Below, piece by piece: positions 46,722 through 60,655 of a DNA stretch of 64,000 nucleotides (its first letter is position 1; each line of letters starts with the position of its first letter). Position numbers and translations under genes: made by a program. Below the pieces are notes generated by a model. The model was not told the DNA's origin, did no database searches, and saw only the letters and a list, made by a program, of their open reading frames with translations. The stretch is from Candolleomyces eurysporus (lineage: Eukaryota > Basidiomycota > Agaricomycetes > Agaricales > Psathyrellaceae): NCBI GenBank assembly GCA_027579435.1, contig JANBPK010000716.1:1-64000 (forward strand), read 5' to 3'.

Positions 46722-49700
46722 AGGAGTTCCAAGATTTATTTGCGATGANACTTAGGTCTCCACAGCTCACGTAGCATCNTNNNNNNGCAGAGCCATGTAG
46801 GAGTCTCGGAGGGACCTCTGATTCAAGCGATGGTTCCCCTGGCACGGTCGTAGTTTATCACGGGACGATGATGTACAGTCAGTCGCCCGTGTCTCTAATC
46901 TTATTTTGTTGCTCGCGCACTTACCCGCAAACCGTACCTCTCAAAGGCAGCACAGCAGCATCTCATTCATCGTTCGAAACTGTCCGATGCGGCGTATAAA
47001 CTGTCTTTCCGCCATGATAATTAGCTGTACCTCATATCGCTACNTTCCCCCAAACGAAANAAGGCCCTACGCGAACNTCCTTGGCTGCNGAAATTCACCT
47101 TCATTGCTTGAAGCTTTCGACTAGTGCTCTANCTTTCAGCGCGGAACAGCACCTCTTATCTTGAACTCGTGCCTTTCAGGCTTTCTTATAGCCACACCTC
47201 NAAAGAACTCGCTATGGAAGCTGTTGGGCTCGTGCTTTCTGCCCTTAGAGCGCGAAGCCTCGGGTGCTAGTGAATAGTAGCCATGTGCTGAGCTAATGTT
47301 TCTTGTGAGTATTTCCTTCTTTTACTTGTCTCCTCGCTAACTTGTACCTCTCAGTCAGGGTCACCTCGAGTGCGAAAAAAAAAGCTGACAACCCCGAGTT
47401 GTATTTTACATTACTTCCGCGCCACTGTCGCAAGTCCGACCTGCAGGCCTTTCTATTCAAACTGCCTGTGTGTTATCACACTGTGCCAATTGCCTAACGA
47501 TATTTTAAGACCGATATCCCGTTCAAACCGGCATATGTGGCTCAGAGGTGAATCCACTCGCTTGAAAGAATTCCGCTAACCTTTTTCGATNCTGACGTTT
47601 GCTCATGGCTGACTCAACGCCGAGGGACAACCAGTTTGTGACATTTCCGCGATCCTCAGGCCCAATAGAAGCACTGTAAATAGGAACTGCGTTTCTGTCG
47701 GCGAACAGATAAGAGTTAGAGACTGCCATTTCAGACTAGCACTAGCTTCCTTTCTCCAGTTAGCGGGAGAACTGGAGCTGAAAGTCTCGAGGCTTCTGTC
47801 GAGCGCTCCTCCTGTCACTTCTTTTGTACGTCAGCCTCCTATTACCCGTTCAGCCCGGGATCGGTCTGCCTGGAAATTTGAACACACTGCTAGTCCATAA
47901 CTGCCCTTGTTGGAACCCTCACTTGCGTCATACATATGCGTTGAAACTAGTCGAAGCGGAAACTTGGGAAAAGGTGTCCTTTTTTACCCTAAATTCATCC
48001 GAGCAACTGGTGCCTTCAAGGGGGCGGAGAAGAGAAAGTAGGCCCCCTTCTTGGCGATTCGGCACACTCTGTCCAATGTCTTCTATGTTTCACGTTGAGC
48101 TTCTTTTCAATCCCTAGCGATCGTAGATTGTCATAGAACAATTGCTGCCCCAGCATAATGCTCAACTGATAGGTAAACACACTTGCAGAGCGACGATAAA
48201 AGCCTCTGTACAGGTTGGCTTATCTGACCACTCTCCCACAAACCCTGAGCATTGACAGGTGCCCTAAATGGGAACATGCCAAGATCTTTGAGGGGAGATC
48301 TCGTGCAAAAATGGACAAGGGATAAATGGCACTGTGCCGTATCTTCGGACAAAAGCGCTTTCCACAGCAACCTCAGTAGGCTCCGCTTCTCATGATCGGG
48401 GAGCGACATGACACACTGGAGAGTTCATTGAAAAGGCTCCTATGAGAACTTCGTTGGGCGGTAGGGCCCACTTTCATATTTGAGGGGGTCTATGCTGTGT
48501 CTGCACAATGAAGTGTTTCAGCTGAACAGCAAAAGGAAGGAAGACGTAATGGGGATGGACCCCGAATAGGGAAGCAATGCCCTGCTTCTTGGTCACAAGT
48601 TTAAACGCAGCCTGGCCGCACGCGGCGGTGCACCTATGTTCCAGAGTCAGTGGCTTCTGGTTTGGCTAGACCAACTTTGTCTCTAACCATGGATAGACTC
48701 TTCAAGGGGGGAATGAAAATGAATTTCTCAAAGAAGCACATATCCCATGACCTCTATGACCCATTCGACATTCTCTCTGCACTCACCTCGGTTCTGGTTC
48801 TAAAGGTAACCTGGTGTCATAAGGGTTCCTTACGACTACTATATCGGCGATTGGCTCTCGTGGATCCATCTGCACGTTCCTTATCGCGGGCAGCGATAAC
48901 GAAACGGCATGTATGAAGAAGGACTTTCAACCTCGACAGGAATCTGACAGGATACTGTATTGTGTGGACCTACTCCAAACTCAGAAGGTAAAACCAACTT
49001 GCAAATCACCCGATGACATATTGTTTGTGGAAATCTTCTTATCTGGATCACTCAAGGCCGCTCGGGAAGGAAGATTAGGTCAAGGCAGAGAAATTTGTTT
49101 ATGACCCCTCCNTCCGAAAGGTGGATCCTCGTTTGACTGGATGGGGAACTGNAATTGTACTAAGTGTGTCGGTAACAAGGCAGCGTTCCGGAGATGTAGT
49201 ACGTATACAGTCCTGAGTTCAAGACGCAACTGCTCGTACCCCCACAGTGGCGTAGATCGTATGTGGTTTTTCTAGTNCTTTCTCCATCGCAGTCGAGTTG
49301 ACGTTAACAACGATTGATACTACATTAAGACTGACTCAGCAGACGTACCTGGATCCCCAGAGCCAATTTTGGCTTGATAGCTGTTAAGCGCTCAGCGCTT
49401 GATCAATGATATCGCGTGCAAATATCGTGGCCAAAGGACGGTCTCGCGTGGCCTTGAAAGCTTGACACATCGCGATCAACGATCGCCAAGCTCAGATGAA
49501 GATGGCGCATAGGTGGGCTGGGTTCACTGACCGTAACTTCAATCGTACAGTCGTTCAAAGTTCGGCGACAGACCCATCTGGCTTAACTGGTAGAATTCAA
49601 ACCCTATTAGCCTTCCAAATATAAATATACGTACTCAGCCTTNCCAGCTTCACGTCTTGATACAGTTGCANATATCATGTCCCGGCGTGCTCGGGGGAGC

Positions 49701-52700
49701 TCTGGCGGTAATGACACAAGTCGACTAGATCTCTCTAAAGGCTGAGTTCAAGACACATAATGTTGTAAATCGCGCCCCCCTCAGCTAAACTGGGTAGTTT
49801 CGATAGGGGAGCCCTGTCCTTTGAGCGGCGTTCTGTGAACTTACGTTGAGACTGAATGAGTCCAAGGGGAGGCCTTTTCTAGTATCACAGCTACTTCCGT
49901 TCAGCAAGGTCTTTCAACGTGGGCGCTGCATTCTCTGCGAATCGCCACCTTATCTTCGCTTTCTCTGTACCAGTTATGTGGGCTTCTGCGCTCAAGCATT
50001 TCCGTAAGTAACTTCAGAAGGCCACCTTACCTGAGGGATTCTTTCTTAGAAAACGAGGGTAGAACAGACAGCGTGAGTATACAGTCACCAGTTCACAGCA
50101 TTNCGGGAGTTGACAAAAGGAGAGTCATACTAGTACCATTACCATTACGACGTCATATATACATCTCAGCACCAATGTTGACGCTGTAGGTCTCGAGGAA
50201 TTCTCTTTTATGTTCTCTTTTCTCACTCTGGGAACCCACACCAGGTCCGCACGAAACAAACATTCAATTACAATGGAAACTCAGAATGTAAGTTTTCTTC
50301 ACATCTGAATTCATCTTCCGCATAAGAATTGTGCTCGATTTCAGCAGGTGACCTGAAGTAAGTATAAGACGNAACNGCCGGATGGTACATGTGAATTGCA
50401 GAGAGCCCTAATACAAATACGCGGTTTANCCGAAAAGTCTGGTTCCCGCCATGATCCCACACGCGTCCAATTACTGTGCTCTACACGTCGGCGTTTCATC
50501 ATATATATACGTGCCCCCAAGCCATGCCCGCTGCCCCGAGTGTCGGCAGAGACAAGTACTTTTGGAGAAATGCATCGGGATTCGGAACACGTTCCCTCAC
50601 AATCTTTGATCGTGCGTTCCTCGGCACATAGAAAAACACTGGGCCTCCTTGCACCCCTCTGCGTTCGACCGGATGCTATCGAAGGGAGTGAGACTTTGTC
50701 CTGCTTTTGACGCTATCAGCTTCTCCAACGTCGAAGTTATAAAGTCTCTCGAGGTGGGGCGCAATGACAGCTGTCAACACATTCACCTCACCCAGAAACA
50801 GTGCGCCTTCTACTGTGCCTTTTCCGCAGCCTTACAGAGCAATTTGTATTGGGTTATGGGTCAAAGATAAGATTGGCCTCATCCGCTGCTACCGCATGGG
50901 AACGTCTCATGGTATCATTTCTTGGCCTTCCTTTCCCTCGAGCTAGCTAAGGTTTCGCGTCAGAGATATGTCTGTCTCATGCCTGGAACACGCCATCCAT
51001 GTGTCGCCCGCCACCGTCATGAGGTTCGGGGTTGCTGACATGGGTGTACAAGGGGGATGGAGATAGAGAAATACTACTAAATGGTGGCAGCCGGTGGCTT
51101 ATCAAGCACGCTTATAGACGCTCGAGCGACGGAAAGGGAACGTAAGAGCACGCCGCCGCTAGCGCGAGACCGACCAGTGCCGATGACAAGAGTCCTTTTA
51201 CTTGAAAACATCGCGGCGGCCCTTCGCCAAACTCAACGGGTTCATGCTACACCTCAAACTATACAATTGGGTCCCTTCCCGCAATACACAGTATGCCACC
51301 CATTAATTTCCACCTATTAAGTAGAATTTACTGTTAGAACGTTAGCACGACCCCCGAAATTTTAAAATACATTCGTTTCGTAGACGACAGTCCTTTCCGC
51401 TCGCGCTGGCGAATGAGGAGAATATTCTGTGACGTGTTCGATCTTGAAAGCCGGCCTCTGCGCATGCCGAAACAGAACTGTAAGAGGCACTAGCGCTAAG
51501 GGGCTTCCCGCACACCTCCTCGAGCCTGAGAGGGGATCTGAGCGGAGGGCAGGCGACTGGCTTAATGAGTGTTCCGGGTGGCTCGAATGTCCGCTGAATG
51601 AATGGGCTGCTGAGTTTGGCTCTTCCATGACCCGAGACTATTCTGGAAAAGTTCTAGCACTGGCAATGTCCTTGACATAGGAGGGACTTGAAATGGAAGG
51701 TCCGGAATGTAAGGTTTGTAACACAACTCGTAACATTCTATATGGTGTAAAGTTTCGTGACCGAGCAATGACCGAGCGCGCTCCCTTGGACCCCATGCTC
51801 CATGACATTCGGGCTCGGGGGCTGCTGTCATCCCTAAAGCCGTTGTCCGCCGATATGGATAGTTGGATTGAACGCCTGGCCTTGGCGGTCGAACAGGTCA
51901 GCCTGTACCTACAAGCGCTCAGGGCCCCTGTTCGTATTTGACTCCGCAGTAGTGTGCTTCGGGCATTGAGAAATTTATTCGGGGAGTACTTGTATACATG
52001 TTCGATGAAAGCAATGCAGATATACAACCGTATGACTATGTATATGCGATACCAGGGAGCAACTAAGGAGGAAAGAAAAGACAAACAGAGCAGAAGAATA
52101 GGGATGAAAGAACGGTCTATTCACGGACAAGTACAACAGCCACCGAGGCACTGACCTCGGTCAAACGACCCTAACGGCCAGGGCTTCAGGGATGAAATAG
52201 ATAAAAGGGCCCAGCCGTCGGCGGCACTGAGCAATATGTGGAATAAAGGCGAAGACGCAGGAGAAAGAACGGTGAGATGTAGACGAGGAAATGAAAAACG
52301 AGAGAAGGGGCAAGAAACGACGAAAACAAGGCAGTTGCCTGGTACTGACACTCGCTCGGAAGAGAGATATACAGGAAATGGTATGGGATTGTGCGTTAGT
52401 GATACACAGCTGCTTTTTTGACACAGTGGATGGAGTGATTATACAGCGAATCCAAGATAGCGGCAATAAATAGATGAAATAAAAAGAAGATGCGTGGGTG
52501 GAGGTGTCGCAAAGCATCGAGAGGAGAGTGGTATCAATGAGTGAAAAATAGAAAATACGAATGCAATAAATAAATATAAAATCTTGAGTGTAGTTTCTTT
52601 TCTTGATGCTTCGCGAGCCGCCTCTTCGACTACCAGGCCATCGAAATACCCAACAACAGGGGTGCATATCGACCGAGGCGACGTCGAGAAAAATGGATAA

Positions 52701-52718
52701 ATGCGAGAGAGAGAGAGC
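46722..52718. other. gene-poor region, about 6 kb
   Basis: I found no exon chain with coding character and no transposase or reverse-transcriptase motifs. The open frames here are short, with no family resemblance. Isolated Ns are fewer than in neighbouring parts. The right end (about 52160-52718) is low-complexity and probably the 3' UTR of the GATA gene. Confidence 0.5.
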
Positions 52719-54439
52719 TCACGACATAACAGGCGTGGGAACAGGACTTGCCAGGAGCTGTGGTTGCTCGTTGGGTGTCTGGACGGCCTGACCTTCGTGT
52801 TGACTTCGGACGCTGTGCACGCTGCCAATCGACTCGGTTCGCCTCCTCGCCCCGAAGTAGTCTTCCTGTTGTCCTGTAGAAGGAGCGGCGGGCGGGGGAG
52901 AGAAGTAGGACTCGGGGGAGGTTTGACTACGTCGAGGGGAATTGGGCAGATTTGGTGTGTGGGAAGGGAGATTGGGAGTCTGTGGAAGCGCTACGGGGGA
53001 AGCAGAAGCTTGTGGGGAAGCGGTGGCCCCAGGAATCGCGTTAATAGACGCGATGTCTGAGAGGGGAGCATTGGGAAGACGAATTCCACCTCCGCCGTTG
53101 GGGGATGACGATTCGTCACGGGAGAGGGGATAAGGGGAGATCGCTGGAGAGTTGAAGGAAGTGGGAGGTGCTGAACCAGACGAGTACAAAGATACTGAAG
53201 GAGCGGAAAGAGTAATGTGAGCAGAGCTCCGACGGTTCGGAAAATTAGCAGAAACTTACCATTATCGTCCCAATCACTAGCTCCACTGCTTGATGTCGAG
53301 GACACGGAGCTTCGTCGAACGAGTCCGAATTCTCGAGGCTCCTTCTTGACCTGGCCAGGAGATCCTGGTGCACCGCCGGTACCAGCTGCAGCCGCGGTCG
53401 AAAGCCGAGACTTGGGGCTCATCGTCCGCTTGTTCTGTTTGCGGGCCTTGTTGCCTGCTCGGAGCTCGTCGAAGCGAAGAGGTCGAGGCCTCAGGTGTGT
53501 TCGCTCGTACAGACCACACTTGTTGCAGACGATTTTGCCAGGGTTGAGTGTGGATCGTCGCCAACTCGGAGGCTCAGTGGTGTGGCAGTTGAAGCATCTC
53601 CTTCGGAGATATTGCGTTTCTTTCGATGCAGCATCGTCGGTATGTTGGACAGGAAGGCCGGAATGGGGCGATAGGTAGGACATGGTCATTGGGTGGCACA
53701 TGTTGGGAGAGGGAGATGCTGAAGATGAGGATGAGGTGCGGTAGAAATTTTGCGAAGGCATGAGCANGGAACCATTGTCCTCCAGCTTGATGTTGTTGGA
53801 ATCGTCGAATTCCTGGAAGGGGGCATGAGGGGAGGGATAGTGGTCNCCGGGCTGTGACAAGGGGATTGGGTCGGAATAGAGAGGCTCGTGGCGGGAGAAG
53901 TGGTTTAGCTGTTGCTGCTGATGCTGCGGCTGCTGGGGGAAGAAGGGCTGGTTCTGTTGGGGCATCGGAGGGAGGTGTTCTTCGCGGTCATGGCGAACGT
54001 AGGGGAACGTTGCTCTCCGCATCATGTGGAAATCCTGTTGCCGAGCATTTTGCTGTTGCTGCTGGCTCCAGTTATCCGTAATGAATTGAGGTTCCTGGTT
54101 AGGAAACTCGGGAGTGAGGTGGTGCTGTGGATGCTGCTGCTCAGGGATGTCCTGGTCATAGAGCTCCTGCAACAAGGATCCCCGGGAACCGTTGTTGTGG
54201 GAGAACTGGAAATTGGCAGGAGGCTGAGGAGGGACCCAGCCGTAGGCATTCTCCGGGTGGACGATGACTGCATTATCGTCGTGGTGTCCGTCCGCGAAGA
54301 TATTGCGGACGGGCTCGTCGAGGAGCCCGTGTTTGAGGGGGAAGTTGATGTTCATGAGAGGAGGCTGGTTTGGCGACGGAGTGCGGGGCGCGGAAGAGTC
54401 GGAATAAGAGGCGTAGCCGTCGAATTGCATGGAGTCCAT
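52719..54439 (-). CDS. GATA-type zinc-finger transcription factor
   Basis: The ATG at 54437-54439 starts MDSMQFDGYASYSDSS. The N-terminal half is rich in Gln, Pro and Ser, with Q-runs. The single GATA finger reads RRRCFNCHTTEPPSWRR, then IVCNKCGLYERTHLRPRPLR, with four zinc cysteines and the WRR and basic-tail signatures. Spacing is C-x2-C-x19-C-x2-C. A Ser-rich stretch and a serine/proline tail follow. One intron (53195-53259) joins DWDDN to SLYSSGS. The stop is at 52719-52721. The related finger in mushroom-forming fungi is found in regulators of growth and fruiting; a role here is inference. The gene stands alone between two gene-poor regions. Confidence 0.88.
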
Positions 54440-57400
54440 TATTCAGGTGGAGAAAAGGGACTTGCGCTACCTTTTCCCTCTCCTCCGGCCACTGGTATTT
54501 TCAACGAGAGGCGATTTCCAAATGCAGGGTTGCATTTGCAGATGCGATCTCGAGCCTCTCCCACGCGTGACGCCCGATCCTATCTCCCAAAGGAGATGGC
54601 CCGTCCCCCGCTAGCATCTCCCAGTGAGACCCCAGCCACCCTTTTCTCCTCAGCAACCGGTGTTTCTGCCATCTGCCCAATGGTAAATACACCCAAACAG
54701 CCCCGCTCCCTTGGCTCATCCAGCCTCCCCGCGGCGTCTTTGGCTCTGCTTCGATTCCAATGCGTATTTGGCTCGCTGCAGCGCCATTGCTCGATTCCAG
54801 ACGACACCAGACGTCGTCGTGCTTCCTGCGCTTCCTCCCAAATACTTTTTGCAGTTTCTCGCCGGGAAGTTGGCCTACCGTGCCTGACTGATTATGGCAG
54901 GCACCGGACCTGTCCATCCGACCGTTTGGTCCACACTTGGAGCCCCACGGCGGGAGCTCACAGCAATGCCTCTTCCATTTCCATGCTCCTGTGGATAGCA
55001 ATTCACCGACGTGTCAAGAGCATGGAGAGGCAATACATCTCGCACTCCGAGTGGAACNCGTCCAGCCANCCTGAACGTCGAATCTTTTTCGCAAGGATTT
55101 AGACATTGCAATTTCCTTTTCGGTGAGGCTGTTCATGCTGGGCGTGACAAAGGCTCATATCCTTTTCCTACGCTCGAGTCTCCAAGAANTCTGCTCTGGG
55201 AACGACTGTTTTGCCAGTGGCCAGCGCAATGAAATGGACCCTTCCGCTCGCGTTCATTCATTCCCCGAACTGCTTACCTTTCTAGACCTTTCTTGCCACG
55301 GAAAGTGGCACCTTCAGGGTCACCGTCGGTTAACCGCAAGCATGCTTGTCCTCCTTACTTTCTCCGCATTTTCTGAAAANGCCATCACGTAAAGGATGCT
55401 TCCGACCCTGCTGCGCTCAGCGGAGGACCTTGTATGTGTCCCTCGCTTTCTTCTATGAATAGGTCAGCGACCCCGACTCAGCTCACATTTTCAGACTCGC
55501 GCCATTGCCGCCCCACTCAATTGTCTTATCCATATACAGCCGCGATCGGTCAACCACCCAGGTGCAAGGCGGNGAAAAGATATACCCATGGCCNGCCTTC
55601 CCAAACACGTCATTGACAGNNTCGTCTGGTCGAGCGAATGTCCTCAGTCAACGACTGCAAACATATGAACACTCACTCAATTTCCTTATCTCGATTTTGG
55701 TGACCATACTAGGCCGCTTCGTGGGCACGGTGAACCCACTTCACTTTCCTCTTGAGTATACATTCCGTCCAGATAAGGCGATTGCCGTATGCGCGTGGGT
55801 ACCTGACCCGGATACCGTGCAGCTTCCAACTTNTCACCTGGAATGAATAGCCATGAGGGTTGCCGACATCGANTCTGGTGGGCCAGTGCCTACAAAATGC
55901 AGTTTACTCATTTGAATNTTGTGAGCCTCATGGTCGTCCTGGCTCTCCTTTGACAAGGTGGCGATGATTCAAGAAACGTCCGTTGAGCTTCTTCTCGACA
56001 TTTTCAACATTTCGACCGTACGGCCTCGATGGGGTCTGAAGAAGCTGTTTGGGAAGAAAATGGAGGTATACATTCTGGGTTCTTTCTCGCCGGGCTCTCG
56101 GGCTCTGGTGCTTCTCCGTAACTCATTACTCCGCTCGGCATTTGTGTTTGTTTTCCCCGTCGCCCGAATGACCTCCGACCGACGGTNAGGTCAAAGTGCT
56201 ACAACTCTCATATCTCTCTGTTCTAACAGCTAGGCGGACAGGCACAATCCAGGTATCCATGCGAATTTCCAACCTTTGGTCCCTCGTCAGGCGACCCAGG
56301 AGAAATCGTCTCGAAAATCTGGAAGGCTGATGTAGTAGGGATTTCAGAGCCTAGACCGCACATTCGTGGGCAATTCGCTGCTTCGGCCCCCCNTTTTTTT
56401 TTTCACAACGTTTGTTGACTGAATCCTTCGCGCTTAGTACCCGGACGTTCCACGCTGCGGCTTCACCCAACGACGTAACGCCAGGCCTCGTGTCGCAAGG
56501 TACGCGGGAATTTGCAATATGTGCATATGCGTATGTTATAGTCGAACCAAATTTCCTGAAAGTCGGCATTTGCGCTCAAGCAGTTACGTTCTCTCCCGTC
56601 ATAACCATGGAGCAGAGTAAAATGGTCANCCTCTTCGCCTAATGGGTTGAAGTTTAAGCCTGCAAAAACAGGGTGGGTGTGTTGCCTCTCCCTCATTCGC
56701 TAATTCTGTCCTCAGACATACTCTCGGACCGGCCCAACCTTCTTGGTCCCTCCCGGAACTATGTTCTNCTCGATCGAAGTCTTTCGAAGCAACCATGGAG
56801 ACAAAGACAAAGTTTCGCATTCCGCGTTTCAAACATTTGCAATGGGGTGGTATGAATTGGTTCTATGGCGACTGCTTTTGCCACTTGTGTCATGGGATGG
56901 ACATGAGACTCAGCTGCGTGCACGGTCAAGCGACCTGCGCATACGCTTGAAATGCAGAGTCGATCGCCACCCTACTCGGTATGTATTTGCATTCGCGGGT
57001 ATTCCAACGATCGACGAAGCAGCGGTGTTTCATTCCCCGCGGTCAAACAAGTCGAGGTGCCGTATATGTATATGAAGTCCGGGAAGGTTTGTTTCGTTGC
57101 TATTATCGTCACCAATTTGCCTTTTGCCTCCTACTCACGCCGGGTCCCCAGTGAACAGTTCCACCCGAAGACGCACTATATGCGCAATAAGGGATCGGCT
57201 GTGCCGCTTCTATCTGTGATGATAGTGGGTTCTCTCAGCGCTGAGTGTCGATGAAACTGGTGTCCAACCCCAGTCTTGTACACCCACGAGTCTTTGTGCT
57301 GCGGGACGTTTCAATTTTCACTGACAGCTGCGAGTTGAGCTGGCGCCGGCGGTTGGGGTTAGTTTGACTTTGAACAATTTCTTTTGAAAAATGTTCTATC

Positions 57401-60400
57401 TGGGGCTGGCGCTACTCTCAGCTAGAGAATGCCGCCCCTCGTGAATGGGGAACCGACGACGTCGCCATTTGCGGTGTTCCATTCGGACACTCTGTATTGG
57501 TATGTGGGGCTTGGCTTCCTCGCGTACTCGTTGACTCGGAACGGGGCCACGATGATCTGTCAACAAGGTGATCTAACCCTCTTCGGCTTCCCACAACGCT
57601 CTCGTAGCTGGCCGCCTTGGTCNACTTGACCTCCTCTGTTTCGTTGGNCGGCCTTTCTCGTGATTCGTTTCAAACTTTCAATTTCATTCCGGCTACCAGC
57701 ACCTGTTTCGAAAACCATTCGGGAGGTCACCTGCCCTGTCACCCTGTTCTGACTGTCTATCGACCTCATCCGACCTGTTGAAGACAATAATCCTCGACCC
57801 GTCGTCCGGAATGTTCGGTAAGACGTACATACCCTGGCGGGGTCTCTCTATCAGCGAAGAGAGGATCTGCCATTGCCATTTTCTTTTGCTTGGTTTGGAG
57901 TATTAATAGATCCAGATTCTGTCAAACCTTTTCTTGCCCTTGAAGGTCGGATCCGACACGTTCCTGAGCCTGGCAAGTCCAACCGACCAAGCCTTTGTGT
58001 GTCAAGTCTGGCGGACGCCGTATTCGGGCATTCAGGTCACGTCTGAGGTGTGTGAACAGTTTATCTGCCATCGCAGCCTTATTTCATTTCTGCTTTCAAC
58101 ATAAGTCCCCGATTTACCGAACAGAACCTTTGCAACTGCGCTGCGCAACCTTCTTTCTCTTTCTCAAGCTGTCATCTCACAATTGTGCTTAGAGATACAT
58201 CTGCGCCCGCTATCAGCAGCTCGCTTGCAGTGCATTGCGCAACCCGAATGGTGATCAATGACCTGGAGAACCATTAACTGATGTGGGTATATCTCCTGCA
58301 CCGCACTTCGAAGCTACTTTGCTTCTTGCAGACATAGCAGGTGTCTCAAATTGACGTTCTTCTGTTGCGATCATTTCAAGTCTCCCGGCACGCTGACTCA
58401 CGAGGTCAATCAAAGTTGAACGGTACCTTCTGGGAACCCGTCTATCTATAACGGACGATTTCAAACGCTCTTTCGAGCAATGGATCCGAAAGTTATGTCC
58501 TAATTCCTGCATGCCAGCATGAGACTAACTTCAGCATCATTNGGGGTGATAATTGCTTCCCATTGCAGGCATACCATCCCCATGGTCCTCAAAGCAGGAA
58601 CTGCCGAATCCAGTTGGGCTAGCTTTGGCACATCTGAGAAGCTCGCTGGCCGAGCGGCTTCGGTTAAACAAATGTCTTGGTTTTGATGTGTCGCCAAATG
58701 CTGAAGAGCACATTTNGAGCGGCGTGAGGGGCACTCNACTTGTGTATTGTCGGCGTAGCNAGAGGTNCTCTATGTCATTGTAGAACGAGGGGTTAAACAC
58801 ATATCTTATCAGTCGTTTAGTTGACCCTGAGCCCGAAATGCGGGAAGGGCTCATTCACTTGCGTAACCTTACTTACTTTGCTATTTTCTTTGAGATACAA
58901 ATGCTGCTTCTAAATTCCCAGTCCATGCGGTGGCGGGAAATCTCGGCNGAAATCTCATCATCAAACAGTGTTCAAANCTGTTTCGGTACTCTTGTAGAAC
59001 CTTTGTNAAACNTTCGCTGCCACTATAGACATATTCCTCGTCGACACAAAGTCGATAAAAAAGGCATCCAGGTTTNTCNGTGCGCTCGTATATTCGGTCA
59101 GTGTGTCTTGTGGTAGCGGTGGCTCAGCGACATCACCCTGCGAGTCGCTGAGGTAAATCCTGGAAAATAAATCGCNTTCATGTACCAGTCCCTCTTTGAT
59201 GGATCCATTTGTGCGCTTTCTCATGTATAATACCTCCGTTTGACAGGAATTCGGTCGAGTTCATTCAATTGGTATGCATCCCGTGCCAATAAACAAGTGT
59301 CCAAATTTTGGTGAAGTGTTGNTGTAANNTCGAGCACAGAGCTGTACAGGGTGGTTCCTTAGCTATGAACTTACTACCCGTTCCTTTGCAGAGATTCAGG
59401 CTCATCACAAAGATTTGCATGCAACCCTCAAATCATCCAATTCAATTACTTTTCCGCGTCACCGGCTTATCCTTTTCCGCAATCCCCTTCGTTATCTTAA
59501 GATTCGGGGCCATGCGTCATGGAAGTGTTTCAGGTTTCTCCTCTTTGGGCTCCAGAGGGGGGATGATTGCATCAGGCATCCTGCATCAAAAAATACTCNC
59601 GAATTCCGATCTTCGCTGCGCCTGTGCTTAAGCAACCGTAGATACTCAGTAGGCTCCTACTTTAAAGCGTTAGGTCCACCCACATCTAGGCGACGATAAC
59701 ACGGATCAAGGATCAGGGACCCCGAAGCGGAAAGGTTGACGAGAATATTCTTTTCACCGTTGACTTCGCAAGGCAAGCTACTGCTCACGAAAGGCCGTGT
59801 CCAGAAAGAAACAGGCTTTCNGAGCCACAGCTCAGCCACATCAATTCATAAAACAAGGGGGAGGAGGGTTTTTTTCGCGCATACACAGTACATACCTCTC
59901 AGTGCNACCGAGGACGCTCCGTGGCCAACCGCCTTTTGTAGAGTAAATGTCTGTGGGAGCAATTGCGAGTCAATCGTATTTAATCTTACTATCCCCTTGA
60001 ATTATTCTCAGAGGCCACCGCTGCTCGGCGGAGCCGAGCATTGCGAGTATACTGACCCNATGCCGCATTCTGAGATGGGATGGATCGGCGGTCAATACAC
60101 TCTTCCAGACTGCGCAGGGCCANGGCTCTTCTAGGTGACAGGTCGAATCTGGTTTGNGTTTCAAGGTGACGGTGAGTTCAGTCAGCTTCAGCTGTCGTCT
60201 TCCGACATGTCGTCCTCCGACATGACTTNAATCGGTGAGCCGTCCCCTTTCACGGGGGCAGCGTTTCAAGGCGGCACTGGTGAGCTAATCGGAGCCACTG
60301 GACCCTGTCAAATGTGTAGGATGTTACTTTCATCATCTCGTCCCAGACTTGGGTACCAGGGCTTGGGACCTTTACGTACCCGTTCTCGAGATACAAGGCC

Positions 60401-60655
60401 GCCGAAGTACCTCTTCCTAAAGAAGCCTTGGTGCCATAGTAGGTCCCCACTCCTGATCCGCCTAGGTCGCGGATAAGAACGGCTAGTGGACTTGCAGTGG
60501 CGCGCAGGAATAGCATTAGCCTTTGACTTGGGAAACGGTTTCAGGTTGTAAGCATATTCCCAATGTTCTTTCCAATCATACCAACTATTATACAGNGAGC
60601 CAGAAAGTTCGANGCCAAATGTACAAGAACAGGATGCCCGGAAGGACATTGGTTC
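54440..60655. other. gene-poor region, about 6.2 kb
   Basis: Upstream of the GATA gene. I see no exon chain I trust. A small leftward frame at 60250-60516 (LFLRATASPLAVLIRDLGGSG) has some coding look but no recognisable family and no clear gene model. The GATA promoter must lie at its left end. Confidence 0.45.

Noticed and set aside
46722..52718. Transposon or retroelement remnants in the gene-poor region
   Set aside because: No reverse transcriptase, integrase or transposase motifs, no terminal repeats, and no long open frames.
53912..55102. Long rightward open frame (about 396 codons) opposite the GATA gene
   Set aside because: It is antisense to the GATA coding exon, whose codon bias leaves the other strand open; composition is Val/Leu/Arg-rich without any domain.
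60250..60649. Leftward frames near the ING gene
   Set aside because: Two overlapping frames look partly coding, but there is no clear start, splice model or family match.
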